Assembly (NCBI GenBank): GCA_031259645.1
Contig: JAIRLC010000074.1
Span: 1 to 7,226, forward strand
Reading direction: 5' to 3'
Length of the DNA: 7,226 nt
From: Prevotellaceae bacterium
GTDB lineage: Bacteria > Bacteroidota > Bacteroidia > Bacteroidales > UBA932
A program made the translations under genes and the position numbers. The notes under the pieces were generated by a model. It worked only from the letters and a program-made list of their open reading frames with translations. It did not search any database and was not told the DNA's origin. Of the stretch, positions 1-6,119 are shown piece after piece. Positions within the stretch are counted from its first letter, which is position 1; each line of letters opens with the position of its first letter.

Positions 1-461
1 GCCTGTTGGGCGTTGTTGCAATAATACGAGTGGAACATTTTAAGGAAAGCCCATTGCGTCCACTTGTAATAGGCGGGGTCGCAGGTGCGCACTTCGCGGC
101 TCCAGTCGTAGGAAAACCCTATTTTGTCGAGCTGCGCCCGGTAGCGCTCAATATTATTACGGGTAGTGACGGCGGGATGTTGCCCGGTTTGGATGGCATA
201 CTGTTCCGCCGGCAAGCCGAATGCGTCGTATCCCATAGGGTGCAGCACATTATAGCCCTTCAGCCGTTTGTAGCGGCTGTAAATGTCGCTGGCGATGTAC
301 CCCAGCGGGTGCCCCACGTGCAAGCCTGCTCCAGAAGGGTAGGGGAACATGTCGAGTACATATAACTTCGGACGTTTCTTGTCGATGTCCACCGCGTTAG
401 TGCGGTGCTCAGCCCAGTATTGTTGCCATTTTTCTTCAATGGCTGAAAAATTATATTCCAT
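1..461 (-). CDS. leuS: Leucyl-tRNA synthetase, N-terminal part (runs off left edge)
   Basis: Reading the minus strand from the ATG at 461-459 gives 153 codons plus two bases with no stop, beginning [16 protein letters not shown]. Class I aminoacyl-tRNA synthetase signatures are plain: FPYPSG at residues 39-44, the HIGH-type ATP-binding motif HVGHPLGY at 48-55, and then [17 protein letters not shown] and GFSYDWSRE, which are diagnostic for bacterial LeuRS. The enzyme charges tRNA-Leu with leucine in the cytoplasm. Only the first part of the Rossmann catalytic domain lies here; the editing domain, KMSKS loop and anticodon-binding region are beyond the window. The start is supported by the typical N-terminus and by a -7 element about 20 bp upstream. 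It is divergent from the methyltransferase gene, with 86 bp between the two starts. No defect is visible in the part present. Confidence 0.97.
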   Translation of the reverse strand, partial: MEYNFSAIEEKWQQYWAEHRTNAVDIDKKRPKLYVLDMFPYPSGAGLHVGHPLGYIASDIYSRYKRLKGYNVLHPMGYDAFGLPAEQYAIQTGQHPAVTTRNNIERYRAQLDKIGFSYDWSREVRTCDPAYYKWTQWAFLKMFHSYYCNNAQQ

Positions 462-483
462 AAAAATGCCTTGAATCGGACGA

Positions 484-491
484 CAAAATTA
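484..491 (-). promoter_or_regulatory. Putative leuS promoter -7 element
   Basis: On the minus strand this reads TAATTTTG, a match to the Bacteroidota -7 consensus TAnnTTTG, 22 bp before the leuS ATG. That would give a 5' UTR of roughly 15-20 nt. No TTTG is found at the usual spacing upstream; the nearest one (504-507) is only 12 bp away. The element lies inside a perfect palindrome, AAAATTA-G-TAATTTT (485-499). Confidence 0.5.
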
Positions 492-534
492 GTAATTTTC
501 CGGCAAACTCACGACTTTTCCGGCTTAATTTCAC

Positions 535-542
535 TATATTTG
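535..542 (+). promoter_or_regulatory. Putative methyltransferase promoter -7 element
   Basis: TATATTTG matches TAnnTTTG and ends only five bases before the ATG at 548. Transcription would begin at or very near the start codon, so the message would be leaderless or nearly so. No clear -33 TTTG is seen at the usual spacing. Confidence 0.5.
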
Positions 543-547
543 TAGCC

Positions 548-1546
548 ATGATTAGCCTCCCCGGGAATTTCAAAATACAGATGCAAAATCTTCTGGGAGA
601 AGACTGGAACGATTTTGCCGAAGCGTTGCAGCAGGCGCCGCCGGTAAGCATCCGCTACAACCGGCACAAAAACGCAGCGCCGCAAGACGCCGAAGAGGTG
701 GCTTGGTGCGCCATGGGCAGGTACTTGACCACGCGACCGGTGTTTACACTCGACCCGTTGCTGCACGCCGGCGCATACTACGTACAGGAGGCTTCTTCGA
801 TGTTTCTGGAACAGGCAGCCGTGCTGTGGCGCGGGCAAACCGGCTTGCGTTTCCTCGACCTGTGCGCTGCACCCGGCGGAAAATCAACGCACCTGGCCGA
901 CCTCATGCCCGCCGGAAGTATGCTGGTGAGCAACGAGGTTATCCGCACCCGGACTGCCGCTTTGTCGGAAAACCTTACCAAATGGGGAAATCCCAATACT
1001 GTTATCACGCACAACGACCCGGAAGATTTTGCATCGCTGCCGGGTTTCTTCGACGTGATGTTGATTGACGCGCCCTGTTCGGGCGAAGGCCTGTTCCGCA
1101 AAGACCCCGCGGCCATGGAGGAGTGGAGCGAAGCGCACGTAAAATTCTGTGCCGAGCGGCAACGCCGCATCGTGTCCGGCGCGTGGGACGCCTTGAAAGA
1201 AGAGGGCTTGCTGCTATACAGCACGTGCACCTGCAACCGTGAAGAAAACGAAAACAACATCCGCTGGATAACACAACACTTAGGCGCAGAGGTTGTGCAC
1301 ATCCCGCTACAGCCCGCATGGAACGTCACGACCAACGAATACGGCCACCGGTTTTTCCCGCATAAAACGAAAGGCGAAGGTTTTTTTATCAGCCTGCTGA
1401 GGAAGAACAAGACGGGGAAGCTGTTGTTCCCTATGTCCTCACCCCCGCCCCCTCTCCTGAAGGAGAGGGGAGCGGAGAGACGCGCAAGTTGTGCGTCTTT
1501 ACTCCCCCTCGCCCAACGGGAGAGGGGGCTGGGGGGTGAGGACTGA
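548..1546 (+). CDS. RsmF/NOL1-NOP2-Sun family rRNA (cytosine-C5) methyltransferase, C-terminally truncated
   Basis: This 332-residue protein is an S-adenosylmethionine-dependent RNA m5C methyltransferase, probably acting on 16S rRNA. Motifs in order are LPGNF near the N-terminus, PPVSIRYN (31-38), the SAM-binding DLCAAPGGK (104-112), motif IV DAPCSGEGLFRK (174-185, Cys177), and motif VI STCTCN (225-230), where Cys227 is the expected nucleophile. The GEGFF near 277 closes the catalytic fold. The start is preferred because MxLPxxF is the usual family N-terminus. RsmF-like proteins usually have about 450-480 residues with a C-terminal RNA-binding (PUA-like) part. Here that part is absent: from about residue 297 the frame runs through a palindromic repeat, giving a proline- and arginine-rich tail, SSPPPPLLKERG and onward. 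The core could still be active, but RNA recognition is probably altered; assembly error is an alternative. The family is certain, the exact target base is not. Confidence 0.93.
   Translation: MISLPGNFKIQMQNLLGEDWNDFAEALQQAPPVSIRYNRHKNAAPQDAEEVAWCAMGRYLTTRPVFTLDPLLHAGAYYVQEASSMFLEQAAVLWRGQTGLRFLDLCAAPGGKSTHLADLMPAGSMLVSNEVIRTRTAALSENLTKWGNPNTVITHNDPEDFASLPGFFDVMLIDAPCSGEGLFRKDPAAMEEWSEAHVKFCAERQRRIVSGAWDALKEEGLLLYSTCTCNREENENNIRWITQHLGAEVVHIPLQPAWNVTTNEYGHRFFPHKTKGEGFFISLLRKNKTGKLLFPMSSPPPPLLKERGAERRASCASLLPLAQRERGLGGED
1435..1543. repeat. GC-rich palindromic repeat element (about 109 bp)
   Basis: The ends are inverted repeats: GTCCTCACCCCC (1435-1446) against GGGGGTGAGGAC (1532-1543), continued inward by CCCCCTCTCC (1448-1457) against GGAGAGGGGG with a one-base offset. 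Two further hairpins lie inside: CCCCTCTCC-TGAA-GGAGAGGGG (1449-1470) and GACGCGCAA-G-TTGTGCGTC (1479-1497, one G-T pair). No transposase is encoded, so this is a small non-autonomous or structural repeat. Similar C-rich palindromes that translate as PPPLLKERG are known as dispersed repeats in bacteria; that link is from memory and was not searched. It supplies the last 36 codons of the methyltransferase frame. Confidence 0.8.
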
Positions 1547-1559
1547 ATGAACAACTTGG

Positions 1560-1575
1560 CGCCCTGCGGGCGTTT
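1560..1575 (+). terminator. Weak candidate terminator after the methyltransferase
   Basis: A short GC stem, CGCCC-TGC-GGGCG (1560-1572), is followed by TTTAAT, 14 bases after the stop codon. The stem is only five pairs and the T tract is short, so the call is tentative. Confidence 0.35.
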
Positions 1576-1581
1576 AATCTA

Positions 1582-1635
1582 TTGTTCACTGTTCGTTGTT
1601 CACTATTCAGTGCTCTTAGTTCTTAGTTCAGTTCG
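1582..1635. repeat. Low-complexity short tandem repeats
   Basis: TTGTTCACT occurs twice at a 14-bp step (1582-1590, 1596-1604), followed by degenerate copies such as CTATTCAG and then the TTAGTTC repeat in CTTAGTTCTTAGTTCAG. No coding frame is supported. Such TTC-rich decayed repeats are common between Bacteroidota genes; no function is evident. Confidence 0.55.
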
Positions 1636-1637
1636 TG

Positions 1638-1668
1638 CAAAGGTAGAAAAAATTTCCAGAAACGCAAA
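1638..1668 (-). promoter_or_regulatory. Orphan minus-strand promoter
   Basis: On the minus strand, TTTG (1668-1665) is followed after 19 bp by TACCTTTG (1645-1638), a full match to the Bacteroidota -33/-7 promoter layout. It points left toward the 3' end of the methyltransferase, where no minus-strand gene is supported before leuS. It could drive an antisense or small RNA, or be left over from a lost gene. Confidence 0.5.
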
Positions 1669-1693
1669 AAAAGTAATTTAATGAAAAAAATCG

Positions 1694-1701
1694 TATATTT
1701 G
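1694..1701 (+). promoter_or_regulatory. Putative RND pump promoter -7 element
   Basis: TATATTTG matches TAnnTTTG, 58 bp before the pump ATG, implying a 5' UTR of about 50 nt. No convincing -33 TTTG precedes it at the usual spacing. It shows that the pump gene can be transcribed on its own rather than from an adaptor gene upstream. Confidence 0.5.
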
Positions 1702-1730
1702 CCCCACATAGGCATCTTTACTTCTTAACT

Positions 1731-1757
1731 AAATTCATAATTCATAACTCATAATTC
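1731..1757. repeat. ATTCATA-type short tandem repeat in the pump leader
   Basis: ATTCATA and close variants (ATTCATA, ATTCATA, ACTCATA, ATTCTT) run in tandem right up to the pump start codon. They occupy the place of a ribosome binding site; no Shine-Dalgarno sequence is present. An A/T-rich, unstructured leader is a usual way for Bacteroidota genes to be translated. Confidence 0.5.
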
Positions 1758-1759
1758 TT

Positions 1760-4700
1760 ATGTCACTTTCGTCAACCAGCATAAACCGTCCGGTGATGGC
1801 CACCGTGCTCAACGTTATTGTGATCATTTTTGGGATTATCGGTTTTACGTACCTCGGCGTGCGCGATTACCCGAGCGTCGACCCGTCGATTGTGACGGTT
1901 ACAACGTCGTTTCCCGGCGCCAACGCCGATGTGATTGAGACGCAAATCACCGAGCCGCTCGAGTCGGCTATCAACGGCGTGCCCGGCATCCGGTCGATTT
2001 CCAGCGTGAGCCGCGACGGCCAGAGCCGCATCACGGTGGAGTTTAACCTCGAGGTGCCGATGGAAACGGCGGCCAACGACGTGCGCGACAAGGTGTCGGG
2101 CGCGCTCAGGCGGTTGCCGCGCGATGTAGACCCGCCGGTGGTGGCCAAGGCCGACGCCGACGCGCAACCGATTTTCGGCGTAAACCTGCGCAGCGACAAC
2201 CGCTCGATGATTGACCTGAGCGACTATGCGGAAATTAACTTCAAGGAACGCCTGCAAACGATTTCGGGCGTGAGCAGCGTGGATATTTGGGGGTCGAAGA
2301 AGATGGCCGTGCGCCTGAAGATGGACCCCGCGCGGCTGGCGGCCTACGCCCTCACGCCGCTCGACGTGAGCAATGCCGTGACAAATGAAAATATCGAACT
2401 CCCGTCGGGGCGCATCGAGGGGCAGAACACCGAACTTACGGTGCGCACGTTCGGCCGCCTCCGCACGATTGACGATTTCAATAACCTCGTAATTTATCAG
2501 GACGGCGCGCGTATCGTGCGTTTCAGCGACATCGGCATCGCGGAACTGGAGCCCGAAAATGTGCGCTCGATATTAAAGGTGAACGGACTGCCGTCGGTGA
2601 ACTGCGTGCTCATTCCGCAACCCGGCGCCAATTACATCGACATTGTCGACCGCGCCAAAGTGGTCATCGAAGACCTGAAGAAAGACCTCCCCGCCGATAT
2701 TGTAGTGGAAACGGCGTTCGACAACACCACGTTTATCCGCCAGTCGCTGTCGGAGGTGCAGCACACAATTTTCGAGGCGTTCGTGCTGGTGGTGTTCATC
2801 ATTTTCGTTTTCCTGCGGAACTGGCGCACCACGCTTATCCCGGTGCTGGCCATTCCTGTGTCGCTCATCGGCGTGTTCTTCGTCATGTACCTGGCCGGCT
2901 TTTCGGTGAATATCCTCACGCTGTTTGCGGTGGTGCTGGCCATCGGCCTGGTGGTGGACGACGCGATTGTCGTCATGGAAAATATTTACACGAAGATTGA
3001 AGGCGGCATGGCGCCGAAAGAGGCGGGCATCAAGGGCTCGAACGAAATATTCTTTGCCGTTATCGCCACTACGATTACGCTGGTGGCGGTGTTCTTTCCC
3101 ATCGTCTTTTTGCAGGGCGTCACCGGACGGCTGTTCCGCGAGTTCAGCGTGGTGATTGCCGGCGCCGTGTGTATCTCGGCGTTCGTGGCGCTCACGTTCA
3201 CGCCCATGCTGTCGACCAAACTGCTCACCAAGCACGCTACGGAAAACTGGCTGTATAAGGTGACGGAGCCGTTTTTTACAGGCCTGAATAACGTGTACCG
3301 CCGCTCGCTGGGGTGGTTTATGCGACACCGCTACCTCGCGCTGGTGGTGCTGGCGCTGGCATTTGTGGGCATTGCGTGGCTGTGGCAGCAAATTCCTTCG
3401 GAAATGGCCCCGCTCGAAGACCGTTCCTACATCACCGTAAATTCTGTGGCGCAGGAGGGCATCACGTTCGATTACATGGAGCGCTATTCCGACGACATGG
3501 CGTCGTTGATTGAAGAAGAAGCCCCCGGCGAATTTGAGAACCTGATGTCGGGCGTCGGCATGGGGAGCGTGAACTCGTCGTGGGTGCGCGTGAAGCTGGT
3601 TGAGCCCGAGTTCCGCAGCCGCAAGCAACAGGAGATTGCCGACGAGCTCGGCCCGAAGGTCAGGCTGATGACCGGCGCCCGCTCGTTCGTGACGCAACAG
3701 CAAACTTTCGGCGGACGCCGCGGCGGCCTGCCGGTGCAATACATCATCCAGGCCAAAAACCTCGACGGGCTGAGAGATGTGATGACCCCCTTTATGGACG
3801 AGGTGAACAAGAGTCCGGTGTTCTCGGCCAGCGACCTGAACCTCAAATTCACCAAGCCCGAAGTGACCATCACGATTAACCGCGAAAAGGCCGCACTGCT
3901 CGGACTGAGCGTGCAGAATATCGCGCAGACGCTGCAACTGACCATGAGCGAACAGCGCATCGGATACTATATTTATAATGGGAAACAGTACCAGATTTTC
4001 AGCCAGTACGACCGCTCGAACCGCAATAAGCCGTCGGACCTCACAAATGCATACGTGCGCAACGTCAACAACGAGCTCATCCAGTTAGACAATGTGGTTA
4101 CGATTCAGGAGAGCAGCATGCCGCCGCAGTTGTACCGTTACAACCGGTTTGTGTCGGCCACCGTATCAGCGGGGCTGGCCAGGGGCTACACGCTGGGGCA
4201 GGGCATCGCGGAAATGGACCGCATCGCGGGCGTGGTGTTAAACGACGATTTTAGCACTACGCTGTCGGGCGACTCGAAGGACTTCGTGGAGAGTTCGTCG
4301 AGTTTGGTGTTCGCTTTCGTGCTGGCGCTGATACTGATTTACCTGATACTGGCCGCGCAGTTTGAGAGCTTCCGCGACCCGATGATTATCATGTTCACTG
4401 TGCCGCTATCGGTGATTGGCGCACTGCTGGCCATCAAGGTGTATGGGCAGACGATGAATATTTTCAGCGAAATCGGCATCATCATGCTCATCGGGCTGGT
4501 GACCAAGAACGGTATCCTGATTGTGGAGTTCGCCAACCAGCGGCGCGCGGCAGGCCTTTCCATGATAGAGGCCATTCAGGACGCGTCGGTGTCGCGTTTC
4601 CGTCCCATCTTGATGACCAGTTTGGCTACTATCCTCGGTATTCTTCCGCTGGCCATGGCCAGCGGCGCCGGCGCCGAGAGCCGCGTAGCGATGGGTATTG

Positions 4701-4789
4701 CGGTGGTGGGCGGCATGATTTGCGCCACGTTCCTCACGCTGTATGTAATCCCGGCGATTTATTCCTACTTCACGGCGGGGAAGAAGTAG
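1760..4789 (+). CDS. RND efflux pump inner-membrane subunit (AcrB/HAE1 type)
   Basis: This 1009-residue protein is a proton-driven resistance-nodulation-division transporter, expected to work as a trimer in the inner membrane with a periplasmic adaptor and an outer-membrane channel to expel drugs or other amphiphiles. The N-terminal helix lies at about 12-32, followed by a large periplasmic loop starting DYPSVDPSIVTVTTSFPGA. A helix cluster (about 339-480) includes VVLAIGLVVDDAIVVMEN, whose Asp400-Asp401 match the AcrB proton-relay pair. Another helix at about 524-544 precedes a second periplasmic loop, and the last helices (about 848-1003) include IGLVTKNGILIVEF, whose Lys916 matches AcrB Lys940. 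Length is slightly under AcrB (1049). No adaptor or channel gene is adjacent: the upstream neighbour is unrelated and the downstream one is a foreign cassette. Its last 17 codons are duplicated at 6069-6119. Substrate cannot be read from sequence. Confidence 0.96.
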   Translation: MSLSSTSINRPVMATVLNVIVIIFGIIGFTYLGVRDYPSVDPSIVTVTTSFPGANADVIETQITEPLESAINGVPGIRSISSVSRDGQSRITVEFNLEVPMETAANDVRDKVSGALRRLPRDVDPPVVAKADADAQPIFGVNLRSDNRSMIDLSDYAEINFKERLQTISGVSSVDIWGSKKMAVRLKMDPARLAAYALTPLDVSNAVTNENIELPSGRIEGQNTELTVRTFGRLRTIDDFNNLVIYQDGARIVRFSDIGIAELEPENVRSILKVNGLPSVNCVLIPQPGANYIDIVDRAKVVIEDLKKDLPADIVVETAFDNTTFIRQSLSEVQHTIFEAFVLVVFIIFVFLRNWRTTLIPVLAIPVSLIGVFFVMYLAGFSVNILTLFAVVLAIGLVVDDAIVVMENIYTKIEGGMAPKEAGIKGSNEIFFAVIATTITLVAVFFPIVFLQGVTGRLFREFSVVIAGAVCISAFVALTFTPMLSTKLLTKHATENWLYKVTEPFFTGLNNVYRRSLGWFMRHRYLALVVLALAFVGIAWLWQQIPSEMAPLEDRSYITVNSVAQEGITFDYMERYSDDMASLIEEEAPGEFENLMSGVGMGSVNSSWVRVKLVEPEFRSRKQQEIADELGPKVRLMTGARSFVTQQQTFGGRRGGLPVQYIIQAKNLDGLRDVMTPFMDEVNKSPVFSASDLNLKFTKPEVTITINREKAALLGLSVQNIAQTLQLTMSEQRIGYYIYNGKQYQIFSQYDRSNRNKPSDLTNAYVRNVNNELIQLDNVVTIQESSMPPQLYRYNRFVSATVSAGLARGYTLGQGIAEMDRIAGVVLNDDFSTTLSGDSKDFVESSSSLVFAFVLALILIYLILAAQFESFRDPMIIMFTVPLSVIGALLAIKVYGQTMNIFSEIGIIMLIGLVTKNGILIVEFANQRRAAGLSMIEAIQDASVSRFRPILMTSLATILGILPLAMASGAGAESRVAMGIAVVGGMICATFLTLYVIPAIYSYFTAGKK

Positions 4790-4791
4790 GG
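4739..4791 (+). repeat. Direct repeat, copy A (3' end of the pump gene)
   Basis: These 53 bp match 6069-6121 at a constant offset of 1330, with differences only at 4744 (T versus C) and 4750 (C versus T). The last 41 bp are identical. Copy A holds the final codons and stop of the pump gene; the toxin-antitoxin cassette starts directly after it. Confidence 0.95.
4764..4790 (+). terminator. Hairpin across the pump stop codon, likely terminator
   Basis: CCTACTTC (4764-4771) pairs perfectly with GAAGTAGG (4783-4790) around an 11-base loop. The TAG stop codon lies in the right arm. No T tract follows, so intrinsic termination is uncertain. The same hairpin recurs at 6094-6120. Confidence 0.45.
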
Positions 4792-4813
4792 CGGGAAATT
4801 ATCAAAAACGTTG

Positions 4814-4821
4814 TATCTTTG
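4814..4821 (+). promoter_or_regulatory. Putative toxin-antitoxin operon promoter -7 element
   Basis: TATCTTTG matches TAnnTTTG, 21 bp before the antitoxin ATG and 23 bp after the end of repeat copy A. No TTTG lies at the -33 position; the expected spot falls on the junction with the repeat. The cassette therefore carries most of its own promoter. Confidence 0.5.
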
Positions 4822-4830
4822 TAAAAAATC

Positions 4831-4837
4831 GGAGGGG
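4831..4837 (+). promoter_or_regulatory. Strong Shine-Dalgarno site of the antitoxin gene
   Basis: GGAGGGG lies five bases before the ATG at 4843 (GGAGG itself seven bases before). It is the only good Shine-Dalgarno site in front of a gene in this window, which fits high antitoxin output and an origin different from the neighbouring genes. Confidence 0.6.
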
Positions 4838-4842
4838 TATTT

Positions 4843-5145
4843 ATGCAACTTAAAAAATATACATTTGAAGAATGTCAAGAATTTACCGGCGCAACGGCTA
4901 TACTTGGCCAGGTTGTAGCTATCTGTAGCGCCCTTTATGAAAAAGTCGAAACTCAAGAAGAAAAAGAGGCCATTGTCGAATTTCAAGGTGTGTATGCCTA
5001 TTGGCGTAACAGGATTACCATTAATGAAAAGGAAAGCATAAGGAAAGTGTATGATGAAGTGAAGCCTCTCATCACCGGTACTTATCCTAAATTAAATATA
5101 GAATACATATTAAGCCATACACGCCGCCATGCTATCGCTGTATAA
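4843..5145 (+). CDS. Putative antitoxin of the zeta toxin (100 aa, unrecognised family)
   Basis: I do not recognise the family. The protein is small, mostly helical by composition, and rich in charged residues (ETQEEKEAIVEF, INEKESIRKVYDEVKPL), with no signal peptide, no membrane segment and no evident helix-turn-helix. The antitoxin role is inferred from position: it is the first gene of a two-gene operon, and its 3' end overlaps the zeta toxin start by 17 bp in another frame, a typical translational coupling for toxin-antitoxin pairs. Size and helicity resemble epsilon antitoxin (about 90 residues, a three-helix bundle that blocks the zeta nucleotide site) more than PezA (about 158 residues with a DNA-binding domain), but no sequence match to either is claimed. 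Start choice is firm: ATG with a strong GGAGG site and a -7 promoter element upstream. The gene is AT-richer than the pump gene before it. Confidence 0.75.
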   Translation: MQLKKYTFEECQEFTGATAILGQVVAICSALYEKVETQEEKEAIVEFQGVYAYWRNRITINEKESIRKVYDEVKPLITGTYPKLNIEYILSHTRRHAIAV

Positions 5146-6064
5146 AAAATGTGAAGCAACAGGCTTTCTCGGGGAGTCGAGAAATGCAGAAATTTATCGA
5201 AACAAGCAACTTTTCGAAGCTCATGCTATCGGAATTGTCCCACAAAGTATGCCTGTAGCCATCATTTTAGGCGGGCAAAATGCCAGCGGCAAATCCTCTT
5301 TAGGCAGCCAGTTTATAGATAAATACAAGCTTACAGGTGTAGGAATGGCCAAAGTAGAAGGAGATGCTTTAAGGGAATACCATCCAAACTATGATAAATA
5401 TGTTATCGAAAACGATAAAATGATGGTTGCTTACACCGCCAGGGATAGTGCACTGTGGACGGAGCGGTTGATAAAAGACCTTGGTATAAGTAAGCGCAAT
5501 ATGCTTATCGAAACAACTTTGCGAAATCCTGAAGTTGTTGCAAGAACCGCCGGGCAGTTAGCTTTAGGCGGATATGTTGTCTATGTAAAGATTTTTGTTG
5601 TTTCGTACGATAAAAGCCTTTTGGGCTGCTATGAACGTTATGAGCGGATGAAAGCGGAACGGGGTAATGGCCGGTTTGTACATGACCATTCGTTAAAAGC
5701 CGCATATAATCAAATGCCGGCAACTGTGGAGAAGCTGAAAGAACAAGGCCATTGCGCCTGTATTCACCTTTATACACGTACCGGTGTGCTGTTTGAGGAC
5801 AATTATAAAACTGCTAATTTAAGCGAAATCATTATCCGGGAACGTAATCGGCGTTACACTCGTGAGGAAATAAAAGAACTTAAAGCCGGATGGAATTATG
5901 TAGCAAAACAAATGTATATACGTCATGCCGGTAAAGAAGAATTTGCAGAAGTTTCCATGCGGATGGATGACCGTATCCGCGAGTTGGAGAAAGAACAAAC
6001 CCAAGAGGAAACCCTCCAGCTCCTTATAGATATTAAGCGGGATTTTCTTCTCGGCATAAAATAA
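5129..6064 (+). CDS. Zeta-type toxin, P-loop kinase (predicted UDP-GlcNAc kinase)
   Basis: This 311-residue protein carries the zeta/PezT toxin signatures in order: Walker A GGQNASGKSS (48-57, Lys55), GDALREYHP (78-86, Asp79 in the place of the zeta catalytic aspartate, with Arg82), LIETTLR (126-132, Glu128), ERYERM (169-174), GRFVHDHS (181-188, Arg182) and HLYTRTGVLFED (213-224, Arg217). Family members phosphorylate UDP-N-acetylglucosamine, depleting the precursor of peptidoglycan and lipopolysaccharide; some related proteins act on other nucleotide sugars, so the substrate is inferred. A helical, charged C-terminus (about 235-311) extends beyond the kinase core. All key residues appear present, so the toxin should be active. 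The start overlaps the upstream gene by 17 bp, and no separate promoter is seen. Codons favour A/T at third positions, unlike the GC-rich pump gene, suggesting horizontal transfer. It converges on dinD. Confidence 0.92.
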   Translation: MLSLYKKCEATGFLGESRNAEIYRNKQLFEAHAIGIVPQSMPVAIILGGQNASGKSSLGSQFIDKYKLTGVGMAKVEGDALREYHPNYDKYVIENDKMMVAYTARDSALWTERLIKDLGISKRNMLIETTLRNPEVVARTAGQLALGGYVVYVKIFVVSYDKSLLGCYERYERMKAERGNGRFVHDHSLKAAYNQMPATVEKLKEQGHCACIHLYTRTGVLFEDNYKTANLSEIIIRERNRRYTREEIKELKAGWNYVAKQMYIRHAGKEEFAEVSMRMDDRIRELEKEQTQEETLQLLIDIKRDFLLGIK

Positions 6065-6068
6065 TAAA

Positions 6069-6119
6069 CTGTACGTAATTCCGGCGATTTATTCCTACTT
6101 CACGGCGGGGAAGAAGTAG
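6069..6119 (+). pseudogene. Displaced 17-codon remnant of the RND pump 3' end
   Basis: In frame this reads LYVIPAIYSYFTAGKK followed by TAG, exactly the pump's last 16 residues and stop. The only two base differences from the functional copy change TAT to TAC (Tyr) and ATC to ATT (Ile), both silent. There is no start or further coding sequence upstream, since the zeta stop lies five bases before. It is best read as the former end of the pump gene, pushed aside by the cassette. Confidence 0.85.

Noticed and set aside
6..365. A 119-codon plus-strand frame at the left end
   Set aside because: It is antisense to the LeuRS catalytic domain, which shows unmistakable motifs.
778..1554. A 258-codon open frame on the minus strand opposite the methyltransferase
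   Set aside because: It is antisense to a clearly recognised enzyme, has a low-complexity Ser/Pro/Arg-rich product with no family features, and begins beside the palindromic repeat. It is a shadow frame.
1582..1757. The short repeats as a CRISPR array
   Set aside because: Units are 7-14 bp, adjacent and degenerate, with no unique spacers of about 30 bp and no cas genes.
2573..3937. A 454-codon open frame on the minus strand inside the pump gene
   Set aside because: The product is rich in His, Arg and Gln, as expected from the antisense of a GC-rich membrane protein gene. The plus frame is a full-length RND pump.
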